From assembly GCA_025558095.1 (NCBI GenBank), contig JAIVFI010000007.1, positions 124,001 through 188,000 of the forward strand: 64,000 nt of DNA, given 5' to 3'. Below the pieces are notes generated by a model. The model saw nothing but the letters and a program-made list of their open reading frames with translations, did no database searches and had not been told where the DNA came from. The position numbers were made by a program, and so were the translations under genes. Source of the stretch: Hyaloraphidium curvatum (Eukaryota; Monoblepharomycota; Hyaloraphidiomycetes; Hyaloraphidiales; Hyaloraphidiaceae). Shown in pieces: positions 42,828-52,503 of the stretch. Each line of letters starts with the position of its first letter. Position 1 is the stretch's first letter.

Positions 42828-43475
42828 TCAAGCCTTCTTGGGTTTCTTGGCCGCCCTTTCCTCCTCCTTCCGCTTCTTCTTCTCCTCCTTCTCCCGCTCC
42901 TTCTCCTTGGCCTTGCGCTTCCTCTCCTCCTCCTTCAGCCTCTTCTCCTCCTCCCTCTCCCTCTTCTTGTCCTCCTTCTCCCGCTCCTTCTCCTCCTTCT
43001 TGGCCTCCCTGGCCGCCTTCCGGGCCTGCGCGGCCTCCTTGTCGGCCTGCTCCTGTAAAACCGCCAGTCAAGGCTCGCAGCTTGCGGCGAAGCAAGTCAC
43101 ACTGACCTTCAGCAGGATCTCCGCGACGATCCTCTGGGCCTCGGTGATCTGCTCCACCGGCGACATGTTGAAAAAGGTCTCCACCGCGGCGTTGTCGCCG
43201 CGGTAGTCGACGCCGTAGTACGTGAAACTTCCCTGCAGCACAGATGTCATGGTGGTGAACACAGCACGGAAGGACGAACGTACGGTCGCGAAGAACTCCT
43301 CTACAAGAGGGGCGAAGTCCTTCCCGATCCCGTCGACATCCATGGCGCGGCCGGGGAGGAGCTGGCCTTTGTAGTTGAGGAGGCCCCGCGCCGCGGCCTT
43401 GCAGGCCCCGAGGCGCTTCCTGATGGCTCCATGGCGGTCATGCGCCAGGTGGGCCGCGAACATGCGCCGCCCCAT
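42828..43475 (-). CDS. helical protein with long charged coiled-coil tail, possible formin FH2 C-terminus (partial)
   Basis: Two exons joined by a 54-nt GT-AG intron (43053-43106). The last exon encodes 74 residues of Lys/Glu/Arg-rich coiled coil ending KKPKKA. The preceding exon holds long helices (FAPLVEEFFATVRSSFRAV, TYYGVDYRGDNAAVETFF, EAQRIVAEILLK). The pattern of F-rich helices then a basic coiled coil loosely resembles the end of an FH2 actin-nucleating domain. The 5' part is missing: upstream in the same frame (about 43505) a TAG interrupts YTQ-YGAHAAFLEMG. It is either a fragment or split by an unrecognised intron. Confidence 0.35.
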
Positions 43476-43733
43476 CTCGAGGAACGCGGCGTGGGCGCCG
43501 TACTACTGCGTGTATTCCCCGTAGAACTGGTGCGTGCGGGTCGTCAAGGACCCTGCATCTGCTTTTGCGGCACATTCTCACGGTGGCCATGTTGTGTTGG
43601 ACGGGAAGGCGAACGGTGCGTTGAGTTTTCCGATGGAATGGGTGTCGGTGACGGTGCGTGCGTGTGACTCGCTCCTCCCGCTCCATTCAAATCGTCCGCT
43701 CAAATCGGGCCCACAGAGCAAACCACGGTCGCA

Positions 43734-44348
43734 ATGGCCCACCACGGGCTGCGGAAGATCACCGAGGAAGACATGCCGACCAGTCTCCGTGTGCCGGACA
43801 CCGTCTGGGTGGGCCGCTCGCCAGCTCCGGAAACCCGGTCGTTGACAGTCCATTCCCCGATTTTGAACGCCAAGGAGGCTGGTCGGGCGGGAGCACCGGA
43901 GATGCGATGTATGGGCACGACCAAGGACGAGTACAAGTTCTGCCCGAGCGAAGGGGACGTTGTCCTGGTACGTTGGCGCTCCCATGCGTCGGGAGAGCCA
44001 GGTCCTGACGTGCTCACAGCCCGGCACGGTCCTCCTCGGACACGGATACACGGATACCGGCGGCGCGTATCACTTCGACGGTCGGGAGCTTGCGTGCGTC
44101 CCGCCCGCCGTCGTCGTTATGCTACCCAGGGACCCCGCGCGGCTCATCGGATTCACCAACCTATCGGCGGAGGCGCGTATCTACCTGCGTTTGCGCTGGC
44201 GCGCTTTCCTGCTGACCGCGCTTTCTTCCCTCAGGCCCAGGCGAGGGTGAGGCGCCTCTGCGAAAGGCGTGAGAACCCCGATTTCAGGTCCACGCACCGC
44301 GCATACCTGACCGGGCAGGACAACGACGATGAGGAACTCGATGCGTAG
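43734..44348 (+). CDS. hypothetical protein
   Basis: Exon 1 (43734-43967) ends EGDVVL at a GTACGT donor. Exon 2 (from 44020) continues in phase with PGTVLLGHGYTDTGG and FDGRELACVPPAVVVML. A last exon ending TGQDNDDEELDA with TAG at 44346-44348 is likely, but the join near 44190-44236 does not resolve cleanly in phase. No family is recognised. The beta-rich pattern with an acidic tail suggests a small soluble protein. Confidence 0.45.
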   Translation: MAHHGLRKITEEDMPTSLRVPDTVWVGRSPAPETRSLTVHSPILNAKEAGRAGAPEMRCMGTTKDEYKFCPSEGDVVLVRWRSHASGEPGPDVLTARHGPPRTRIHGYRRRVSLRRSGACVRPARRRRYATQGPRAAHRIHQPIGGGAYLPAFALARFPADRAFFPQAQARVRRLCERRENPDFRSTHRAYLTGQDNDDEELDA

Positions 44349-44429
44349 CTACGGATTTGGAACGTTTAATTGCGCGCAGTAGCATAGGACGTGGTCTTAC
44401 TTCCTTAGAACGTGCAATGTCTAGGCCGA

Positions 44430-44883
44430 TCATCCGCTTGTCGGGGGTTTGGCCGCGAGGTAGGTCGTGATTTGGTTGCACATGTCGACAAACTCGTTCT
44501 CGAACACCGCGTTTAGGGGTGGTTTCGGCAGCTTAGCTTCGGGGAACTTGCTTAGGAGATGCGCGGGCGGCGGGGTGAGGTCCTGGGCGAGGTGAGGCCA
44601 CACCTCCGTGATCATGTTCCGACTCTGACAGCAAAAATCCGATTGCCATGACTTCACCGACACTCTCAATTGACGAGCTGATCTCGGTGCACGGCTGACC
44701 TTTTTCAAGTCCCTGAGGAGAATGGCGTGAGCAACGGCCAATAAAGGCGGCCGAAAGGGGGCCACCATTTGGGGTCGTGACGGCAATGTAGTCGAGACTG
44801 GGCTCGAGAACAGTCTTCTTGGTCGTTCTGTGCCGGGCACAACCGGGGAGCGCGCGACGCTGAATTGCACGATTCTGTACCAC
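44430..44883 (-). CDS. hypothetical protein, start unresolved
   Basis: A minus-strand terminal exon (about 44430-44630) encodes MITEVWPHLAQDLTPPPAH and ends YLAAKPPTSG. Upstream in a different frame is another protein-like stretch (LEPSLDYIAVTTPNGGPL, VGEVMAIGFLLSESEH). A CAG acceptor near 44627 could join them, but no in-frame ATG is seen at the 5' end. No family is recognised. From here to 45135 nothing else is seen. Confidence 0.3.
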
Positions 44884-45135
44884 ACGGCGTCGGGTGCTGG
44901 TAGATTGATTACTGTTGTTGACCGCGTACCTCCGCGCACGCGCTACCGCTCTACCGCTCCGTCATTCTGAGTCTCCGATCGGCGCAATGACGAGCTCTTT
45001 TTCTATCGAATCGCGGCGTGGTCGTGTCGACCGGGACGAGACCATCGCTCCGCTCGAAACTTGTGGGTGACGGTACGTCGGGCCTCGTACGCGCGCTGAG
45101 TCCCCGACAGTAGCTACGCATACATCTACAGTTCG

Positions 45136-45816
45136 TCAACCCTGCCGAATCATCCACCCGCCTACACCATGCTCCTCGTTCATTCGCCTAACGAAGGCGG
45201 CAAACTCGTCCGTGTTGGTGTTGTAAGCGCGGTTGCGCCAGTTCACGGCCGCGATCGGGTCCGACAAAGCGGGAGCCGGAAAAGAACCCGAAACGAGGAT
45301 CGGCGGCGGCACAAAAACCCGCTCTCGACCCGTGGTACGAGCTGGGCGAGGCAGCGGGTTCATCGGCGGGCTGTTGGTGAGGAACACCTCGAACTCGGCA
45401 GCCGTCATCTCCTCCTCCTCGTCGATGGGGGCGGGCGCGCCTTCCGACCCCCAGAAGATGCCGTCGTCCCCTTTTCCGGCCGCGGCCGGCGGCCCATCGT
45501 TGCCATCATCGCTCGTGCCGACGGGAGCCGCCGCTTCCAGGGCGCCACGCCGCCGTCGCTGCCGCTCCTTCCACCCTGGCTTCTTCTTCCCCACTCGGCC
45601 CTTCCCTCGGGGCATCCCCCGGGATCTCTTCCGCGGCGAAGCATGCACAGGGTCAGGAATCTGCAAGGCCGGCCGGCGAGGATCTCCCAGCAGAAAAGGG
45701 ACGGGAGGCGGTGTGGGAGGAGTCGCGAGCCGGGGAGATGGCGAGGCGGGAGGCGACAGCGGAAATGGCGCCATGGGGTTGGGGAAAGACGCGGGAACGA
45801 AGTTGCCGTTGTTCAT
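45136..45816 (-). CDS. low-complexity protein with basic patch
   Basis: 226-residue intronless frame. The first 60 residues are Pro/Ser-rich (PNPMAPFPLSPPASPSPR). A strongly basic, nuclear-localisation-like patch follows (KRSRGMPRGKGRVGKKKPGW), then an acidic segment (PIDEEEEMTAAEFEVFL). The C terminus is polar and aromatic (WRNRAYNTNTDEFAAFVRRM). No known domain; a nuclear protein is inferred from the basic patch. Confidence 0.5.
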   Translation of the reverse strand: MNNGNFVPASFPNPMAPFPLSPPASPSPRLATPPTPPPVPFLLGDPRRPALQIPDPVHASPRKRSRGMPRGKGRVGKKKPGWKERQRRRRGALEAAAPVGTSDDGNDGPPAAAGKGDDGIFWGSEGAPAPIDEEEEMTAAEFEVFLTNSPPMNPLPRPARTTGRERVFVPPPILVSGSFPAPALSDPIAAVNWRNRAYNTNTDEFAAFVRRMNEEHGVGGWMIRQG

Positions 45817-45953
45817 CGAAATGGGGGCGCGTTGCTGTCGCGGCGCGGTTGCGTGTCTGCGGCCCGCTGTCCGCGCGTGATGGACCGCTGACGTGGACGA
45901 CCTTGCACCCCAGCATTCGGCGACCCGCACGCCGTCCGGACAAGAGCGGCACC

Positions 45954-46370
45954 ATGTCGAAGCGCAGGCGTGGGAAGGAGGCCGAGCCGGTGCCCAAGGC
46001 GACGGACGGAGCTGCGGACGACGAGGACAAGGAGGCCAAATCTGCGGAAGCCCCGCCTGCAAAACGGTACGTGCCAAATGGAGGAAAGCCGGCCTCTGCG
46101 GGCCCGGTCCGATTCAGCTGCGGGATGTTCTCGGAACTCCCTGCGCGGAAAGGGTCGGGTTTGCGGCGGTTTGGCGGGGTCGGAGGGCCGAGTCGAGCCA
46201 GCGCCGATGCGCGGGGCCCGGGAGCGGAGAGACCGGCGGACCGGCCGGTCGAAGAAGCCCTTCCAACGGGCGATGTGAAGCAGGCGATTGGTGGTCTCTG
46301 CACGCCATACATACTGGCCGTTGCCGCCCATGTGAACGCGTGCTGCGTTCGGGACCAGGATGGAGCATGA
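45954..46370 (+). CDS. short basic protein or first exon of the following gene
   Basis: The ATG at 45954 opens MSKRRRGKEAEPVPKATDG with acidic and basic patches. A textbook donor (GTACGTG) lies at about 46067 after PPAKR. Read through, the frame continues 138 residues with weak protein character. Because the large cysteine-rich gene downstream lacks a clear start, this exon may be its first exon. The intron would be several hundred nt. Confidence 0.35.
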   Translation: MSKRRRGKEAEPVPKATDGAADDEDKEAKSAEAPPAKRYVPNGGKPASAGPVRFSCGMFSELPARKGSGLRRFGGVGGPSRASADARGPGAERPADRPVEEALPTGDVKQAIGGLCTPYILAVAAHVNACCVRDQDGA

Positions 46371-46491
46371 GCGGCACGGATTAGGGCCCGAGCCGTGGCA
46401 ACCAATCAGCCGTGGAATGCATCTGGGCTGATGTAGAAGGTCGGGCTAACGGAACCTTCTTGCCAGGAGGGCCACGAGGAGTGCGGCCGCG

Positions 46492-49400
46492 TTGCACCCC
46501 GAGGATCCAAACCTTCAGCCCACCACGGCGAAGCTGCCGCCTGAAAAAGCTCAGCCGAGAGTCAATAAAGGTCCGTGCGCCTTTCCTGCCTGCGATTTCG
46601 ACACAGAGTACTTCGTGGTGCGCGAGTTTCCCGCCGATGAGGGAGAACCACCGGCGCGTGTCCAATTATGCGAACGCCACTGGCACAACGTGCAGACCAT
46701 CCAAAAACGCGACGGTCTTGTTTTATCGTTCAAGAAAACATTGGCAGCTATCGACAGGAAGAACGCGGCACGTCGTCCCAACACCGGCTGTGGGGTTACG
46801 GACCGGCACGGAGTTCCCTGCCACAACTTCGGGTACGTTCTACCAACCTTTCTCGCATTTTTTTTGGGGGCTAAGTGCATACCACAGGAAACCTGGCCAT
46901 AATGAAGGCTGGGACGAAGCCAGCGCGATCATGCGATGCGCTTCGTGCCGGTTGGCAGACAGAAGACCAGGCGGGGATTTTGCTTTCCAGGACCGCCTGC
47001 CGCAGCACCGCGAAGTCATTTGCATCGTGTGCAAGAGCCCGTGTGGAGGGCAAACGGGCATTCGACGTGTTACCCCGGAACTAGTCGTTCTGATTGCAAA
47101 GGCACGCCCAGGCGAGGTTGTCCCGCCTGATGCGGTGGCCTGCCAAACGTGCTACAGTAGGGCACAAAACGGAAAGCCGTTGAATCCGTGGAAGCAGAGG
47201 CGAGGCAAGGATTGGTCTGGCCCCATTCAAAATGCCAGGCCACGTCCGGATTCCAGCAAGCGTCCCGCAACCTTCGCAAAGCAACCCGGTTGTTCTTCGG
47301 TGTTTCTCCTAACACATCTCTTCGGCCTCATGGATTCCAAGGACTGGTACAACAACACCCTGGAGATGCAGAAAGCAGTCCTCGGCTTGAAGGACAGACA
47401 CATCGTCTTCATGGGACGAGAGGACGACGAGGACAATGGTTCGGGCCAGCGGCACGCGTTCCTAGATGTCCGCGGCGTGACGCCGGCTGCCCATCAAGCT
47501 GCCCATCAGCAAGCCAAACCGCTCTCACAAAAGCAGTCGCGCATCCTGGAAGGCGAAGAACTGCTGGAGCTCATGCGTCAGAGAGTGCCGCCGCATTCCG
47601 TCGTGGACTCGCCCGACCCACCTGCGCCGCTCGATGCCGGCGTCACCCTGCCCGATCACATGCGAAATATGCTCGTCGCCGTGAGCGAGCGTTACCCGCA
47701 ACCGGCCGCGCAGAAGGACGAGAAGCAGGGGGAGACACCTCGCGACATCCGGGCCGCGCAGCGTTCTGCGAGAAGATCCAGACTGGGAGACCACGGTGCC
47801 GCATCGCCGCCGCCCACGTGCAGTGGAACCTCGGACCTCGAAGTCGAGGAGCTTGCGATGCGCGGCGACGAGAGCTCCGGCCGCCAGGATCGCGCAGCCG
47901 GGGTTGCAGAGGAAGCTGAGCGCGCGGAACCGGAACCCGCCGCCGCCCTCGCTCACGAGCTCAGGTCGGCGGCCGCGGCGGCAGCAGGGCCTGGGCCTGG
48001 GCATGGGCGCTCCGAAATCGAGTCGGAAGATCCGAAGGTCCCGGGGGCCGAAGTGATCGAGGTGGATGTCGGACTCGAGGTCGACATGGCCGAGGAGGAC
48101 CCGGCGCCGGCACCTGCACCTGGGGGGCGCGTGAAGGGGAAGCGCAAGATCACGGACGACGAGGTGGCCCCGGAGATTCAGGAGCAGAAGAGGCTCGCCG
48201 ACGAGGAGTATGCCTGGGAGGTTCACGCTGATCTGGAGAAGTCCGAAAGACGCCGGCACCAGGAAGCGCTTGACCGGGAGATCGCCCGTGGAATGGAGGA
48301 GGAGGACATTGCGCGCGTGGTCGCCGGTCTCGTTTCTGACCACGGCGCGGACGACGCGGACATGGACAAGGACGGATCGACTGTGGCGATTCTGGGTTCC
48401 CGCGCGGACAACGACATCGGTGCCGAGGACGAGCATGCTCGGGATTCTGGCGTGGATTCGGACGGATCGGACGGAACGGACGATTGGCTTTCGGAGCCGG
48501 AGTCCGAGGCAGAGCCAGATATTGGGGACGGCGGAGACCAGGCTGCCACGGAGGGCGCAGCCAGCTCCGCTGCGGCGGAGCTTGGGAGCGGACCCAGAAA
48601 GACGGACGGCGCCGCGAGCTCGGCCTCGGCCTCCGTTCCCGCGGCCGCGGAAGTCCTCACAAAGCTGACCGCAGACCGGCTTCTGCGCACGTGGGGGAGC
48701 CCAATTGCGCCGAAGGTGGAGGTTTCGCGAGCCACGGTCTTCGTGGACCAAGCCACGTGGGACGAGGCCGCAGCCAACCGCCGCATCGTGGGCCTCCATA
48801 TGACCAATGAGGACGGCAAGAACGGTATCGACTCGAGTGGCTTCTTAAAGGCTCTCTTTCTGCGGCTGCGTGCGGACTACGGATGCCCTCCGGGTTCGTG
48901 CCTGTTGTGCCATTATGGTCGGCGAATCTCACGACCGAGCACCTCCAGGTATAGCTGCCCTATTCATCTTTGCTCTCCTCACGCACTTGGCGCTGGACGT
49001 GCCCCTGTCCGAAGGTGTCAAGTTCGCAGTGGGCAAAGCCATCCGCCACCGGGAGGCGCTCCCGGACAAGCTGTACGGGTACATTGTGGCCGACCCCCGG
49101 GGCGTGATCACCCCCGAAACCCTCATCTACGGCAAACACTACACGTTTTGCGCTGCCCCTCCGAGGAGGGCCGAGGAGGGTTCCACCGGCATCGAGGCCG
49201 CTGCAAATGTTCTTGCTTCCGTCGCTCACGGCCGGACCGTCCGTGTCGAGGAGATGCACGCAAGCCCCATCATCAGGATAACATCGGCTCATCCGCTCGT
49301 ACGGTATTTGGAGGTCAACAGCCCGGAAAAGGTGCGGGACGTGAAGCAAAAGTACCTTGGGCTTGCCGAGGAACAGGAGCTGCCTCCGTCGCTGGCCCCT

Positions 49401-49676
49401 GAGCTTGAGATCTACGCCAGGATCGGTATGGCGTGGTACTCTTGTTCCGTATGGCACTGCTGATCTTACTATCAATCAGAACTGACGCTAACCTGGGTGG
49501 ACGAACAACACAAGAGAGATTTTCGCGATTGGTATGTTGACATCTCGCGGCACCATCGGGACAAGTATCTGCGGACGAACGCCGATTCGATGGGGAGACG
49601 CCGTAGGGCCAACCGGATTGAGAAGAGGCACATGCAGCGGATGCAGCAACTGGCGGAGCAATCCAAGGCATCTTGA
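46492..49676 (+). CDS. large cysteine-rich/acidic protein, unknown family
   Basis: At least four exons. The N-terminal part has paired cysteines in zinc-ribbon-like spacing (PCAFPACDFD, then LCERHWHN). After a 55-nt GT-AG intron (46833-46887) come further pairs (MRCASC, CIVCKSPCGG, ACQTC). A disordered Glu/Asp/Ala-rich middle of about 400 residues includes GRVKGKRKITDDE. The C-terminal domain (KLYGYIVADPRG, YGKHYTFCAAP, LEIYARI) joins by a clean intron (49426-49479) to ELTLTWVDEQHKRDFRDWY and a basic tail ending at 49676. The join near 48850-49030 is unresolved, as is the start. Perhaps chromatin- or element-associated; this is inference. Confidence 0.5.
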
Positions 49677-50031
49677 AGAGCACTTTGGTCTATGTGTTCC
49701 ACGTGCGCGAGGTCTGGAAGGTGATTGTGGCGGTCCAGGCCGCCTGTACATAGTCTTGCTCCTAATCTCGTCGATTCAGGCTATTCCGGCAGTTGTGCAT
49801 TCGTTGACATTGGTGCGCAGCGCATTTCTGTGACATGATTCCGTGACATGCTTCAATGTCAGCTGTGCTGACCCCTGGACTATAAAAACAGCGCAAAATG
49901 TAGTTCGGATCGTGTTAAATCGTACCAGAAGTCGTCGTAACTCCCTGATAACGCACCGTTCGGAATCAGACTCTCCGAGTCCGATTCCGTGACCGGCGTC
50001 CCTTCTGAGAAGACTCTCCGAACTCGCACAG
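49677..50031. other. intergenic region, 355 nt
   Basis: A TATA-like CTATAAAAAC occurs at about 49879-49888. It lies upstream of the orphan DUF4360 C-terminal exon, but no start codon or N-terminal exon follows it. The sequence is noticeably less GC-rich than its surroundings. Confidence 0.3.
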
Positions 50032-50248
50032 CAACCACTTCAACGACGACTACCTGCTCACCAACACGCTCGCCGACGTCGATCTCGTCTGGTGCCCGTG
50101 CGGGGCGAACCGCGACCTCCAGATCAAGCAGTCGGTGCAGGTTTCCAACGCCGGCAGCCCGACCAAGCAGGCCATCGTGATGGTGGACTCGACGGACTTG
50201 AAGTCGACGACTACATTCCGCCTGCAGTGGAAGTGGTGCCAGGCGTGA
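50032..50248 (+). pseudogene. orphan C-terminal exon of a DUF4360-like gene
   Basis: The frame HFNDDYLLTNTLADVDLVW, CPCGANRDLQIKQSVQV, then VDSTDLKSTTTFRLQWKWC and TGA matches the second half of DUF4360-like proteins. It aligns with the C-terminal exon of the minus-strand paralogue at 50350 (KDLLVTHEAEV, VDSSDLSVKQVFHLQW). A CACAG acceptor precedes it, but no N-terminal exon is present upstream on this strand until the half gene at 41526-42105. It is therefore either the detached 3' end of that gene or a remnant. Confidence 0.55.
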
Positions 50249-50349
50249 GCCTCCAGGGGACGCGAGATGTAGAAGTGCAGAACTTGAATTGAAGCTTTCA
50301 ATGATTGCTACAGCAAACTGGTGCTCGCCGTTGTCCGTGCCCGAAGATA

Positions 50350-51297
50350 CTATTCGCAGCGCCTCTGAGGTCCGTCAAGATCAGCAATCGCCGCGTGTTC
50401 GGTGGCGATCGGACGCACCCATTGCAAATGGAACACCTGCTTGACGCTCAGGTCCGAGCTGTCAACCGACAGCAGCCCTTGCGTGCCCTCGGGAGCGGTC
50501 ACCTCGGCTTCGTGCGTCACGAGCAGGTCCTTGCCGGCGGGCGAGCAGGGACTCGCCACTCGTTCGTGGGCCGGGAACGCCCGGGATCTACAAGGGTTGG
50601 TCAGCGAGCGGTCGCCCTATGCCAAATGGTGTTGACGCACTGCACGTAGTTCCTGTCCGCCGGACCGCGAAAACGCGCCTCCGAGCGAGCGCGGCGGGGT
50701 GAGTCAGAGAAGCCCATGGAGGTGGAAAGGCGAGCTTGGGCACTGCGATCGAGCTACGAAACCACAATCAGGAGTTGATCAATCGCGATCCGAGTGCTCG
50801 TACCGAGACAAAGCCTCTGGTATCGAGCTTGATCACGGTGAACGTGAAGCCGGGAGGGAACTCCAAGCCGATGTCGAGGTCGCAGGCTTTCCGGGCTCTG
50901 GAGGCAGAAGCGGCTCAGATCCTGCCAATCAAGATCGATGCGAATGAGATGTACTCCAAAACATCGATTCCGGGTCCCGCCGAAGAAACGAACGCCGAGT
51001 AGAGCACTGCCGCGTGCCACAGCGTCAATCGTCGGCCCTTGCTTCCGGGCAGCGAGAAAGGCGCAAACCTGTCAAGGCAAGCTTATCCTCGCTCAAGGAG
51101 ACAGTTGCCCTTCCCATAGGGCAACCGCTCCCTCCGTAGGTCGCGCCGGTGAGCCGCACACTGCCCGAGTCAAGGCGAGGAGGCGGCGCCCGTCCTGCGA
51201 GACCATGGTCACCGAGTTCCCCGGCAGGAGCCGCAGCGACGACGGCAAGGGCAAGCAGGACAAATGCGCAAAGAGCGGGCAGGATTCGTCCGGACAT
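50350..51297 (-). CDS. DUF4360-like secreted protein
   Basis: Full-length paralogue. The ATG at 51297 starts a signal peptide (ALCAFVLLALAVVAAAPAG). Exon 1 ends with the signature ATYGGSGCPMGRATVSLSED. Small exons follow: LYSAFVSSAGPGIDVLE; then RKACDLDIGLEFPPGFTF with DTRGFVS; then LSTSMGFSDSP with ARFRGPADRNYVQCVN. The last exon has SPCSPAGKDLLVTHEAEV and VDSSDLSVKQVFHLQW. Introns near 51086, 50960 and 50820 are GT-AG; the last join (about 50590) is unresolved. Function of the family is unknown; it is predicted secreted. Tail-to-tail with the orphan exon, head-to-head with the F-box-like gene. Confidence 0.65.
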
Positions 51298-51420
51298 CTC
51301 GGCGCTGGTGCCCTGTTGCTTGCGTGTTTGAGTGCGGTGACTCGTCGGTCGCGGAGCGGCCGGCCCAGGAACAGGCTTTCCACTCTCTCGTACACGCCGG
51401 TTTCGGTCTCCAGACCGTCG

Positions 51421-51735
51421 ATGCCCAAGAGCGCGAAAGTCAGAAAGACCACCGACGGAGGAAAAGGCGCGGACGCGAGCCTGACCGCGTCGGCGCCGCG
51501 CAACGAGGACGAGGAGCACACCGCTGCATTCGGCATTCACGATGTTCCCCCTGAGATACTCCGGAGAATCGCGCAGTTTCTTCTCGAGGAGCCCTTTCCT
51601 CGCGACTACGCCGAGCTCAGCGACTATCTGCTCGCGAAGGCCGTTCCTGCCCGGAGTCTACTTCACCTGGCCCACGCGTCGCCGGCAATCTGGCACACCC
51701 TTCGGAAGAGCCTTGCGCAGCTGGCACCGCTGTGA
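51421..51735 (+). CDS. short F-box-like protein
   Basis: 104-residue frame from the ATG at 51421. After a basic/polar N terminus, the segment HDVPPEILRRIAQFLLEEP followed by LLHLAHASPAIWHTLRKSL fits an F-box. No substrate-binding region follows, so it may be truncated or a stand-alone Skp1-binding protein. It starts 124 nt from the divergent DUF4360-like gene. Confidence 0.45.
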   Translation: MPKSAKVRKTTDGGKGADASLTASAPRNEDEEHTAAFGIHDVPPEILRRIAQFLLEEPFPRDYAELSDYLLAKAVPARSLLHLAHASPAIWHTLRKSLAQLAPL

Positions 51736-51962
51736 CTCTACATTGGTGCGCGAACGGACACTGACTCTAGCTTTCGCTGCGGAAGTCTGATCCCGTTCCC
51801 CCGCCGCTGCCTTCCTTGCTAGATTCGCGCGGAGCGCTACCTTCCGCGGTAGGACGTCTGGTTCGACGCATATGGAATCATGAGGCCCTGCTTCTACGAC
51901 GAAGTAGCTGAAGAGCGGGACGAGTCGCTGAAGGACCTCCCCAGGCCGGCCTAAGCACTTTA

Positions 51963-52289
51963 TTGGAGCATTCTTCCAAGTCGGACAAGAGCTCACCCAC
52001 GGCGAATGTGAAGCGCACGATCGAGGAGCTATCTGATCGCTGGCGGTCGTCCGATCCGTGCTTCTGCTGCTCTTGGAAGCTCGTTACCTCCAGCGGCACC
52101 GAGCTTTGCCAAGTGTGCGGCACTTACCTCTGCGCACCGCCTCTGGGTTACTGCGCCGAGCTCCCCGTGATGTGCCAAGGCAATTGCTCCACTCACGGTT
52201 GCGCCGCCTGCTGCATAGAGGAGGACCTTGTCTGGCGGGATGATTGGGAGGACACGGTCCTGTGCGTCAAGTCTGTTCCTCGCGAGTAG
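51963..52289 (+). CDS. cysteine-rich small protein, 5' end unresolved
   Basis: The frame carries many cysteines in a finger-like arrangement (DPCFCCSW, LCQVCGTYLC, YCAELPVMCQGNC, GCAACC) and ends PRE with TAG. No ATG lies at its 5' end. A short ATG-started frame at about 51880 (MRPCFYDEVAEERDESLKDL) may be its first exon. No family is recognised; metal binding is inferred from the cysteines. Confidence 0.4.
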   Translation: MEHSSKSDKSSPTANVKRTIEELSDRWRSSDPCFCCSWKLVTSSGTELCQVCGTYLCAPPLGYCAELPVMCQGNCSTHGCAACCIEEDLVWRDDWEDTVLCVKSVPRE

Positions 52290-52503
52290 TAGTACGACAC
52301 CGATGAGGTGTTGGAGGACATTGCGAGGGATCCCGATTGCCAGCAGATGTGAAGATGCGCTCTACTGGTAGCTCTTTCTTCTCTTTACTGTACCGCATCA
52401 TTGAATCTCACCATTGCCACGATGGGGCCAGCGGCGATGATCCCTAACGCCAACTACGGCCAGCTTCGCCACAGCGCGGGAGACAGTCGCCACCCCAGTA
52501 ACA

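Noticed and set aside
42821-43105. Ser/Pro-rich plus-strand frame of 94 codons
   Set aside because: It is the complement of a Lys/Glu coiled-coil exon on the minus strand (alternating CTC/TCC), not a protein.
50736-51002. 88-codon plus-strand frame that looked protein-like
   Set aside because: It is antisense to exons of the minus-strand DUF4360-like gene, which are supported by family motifs and splice sites.
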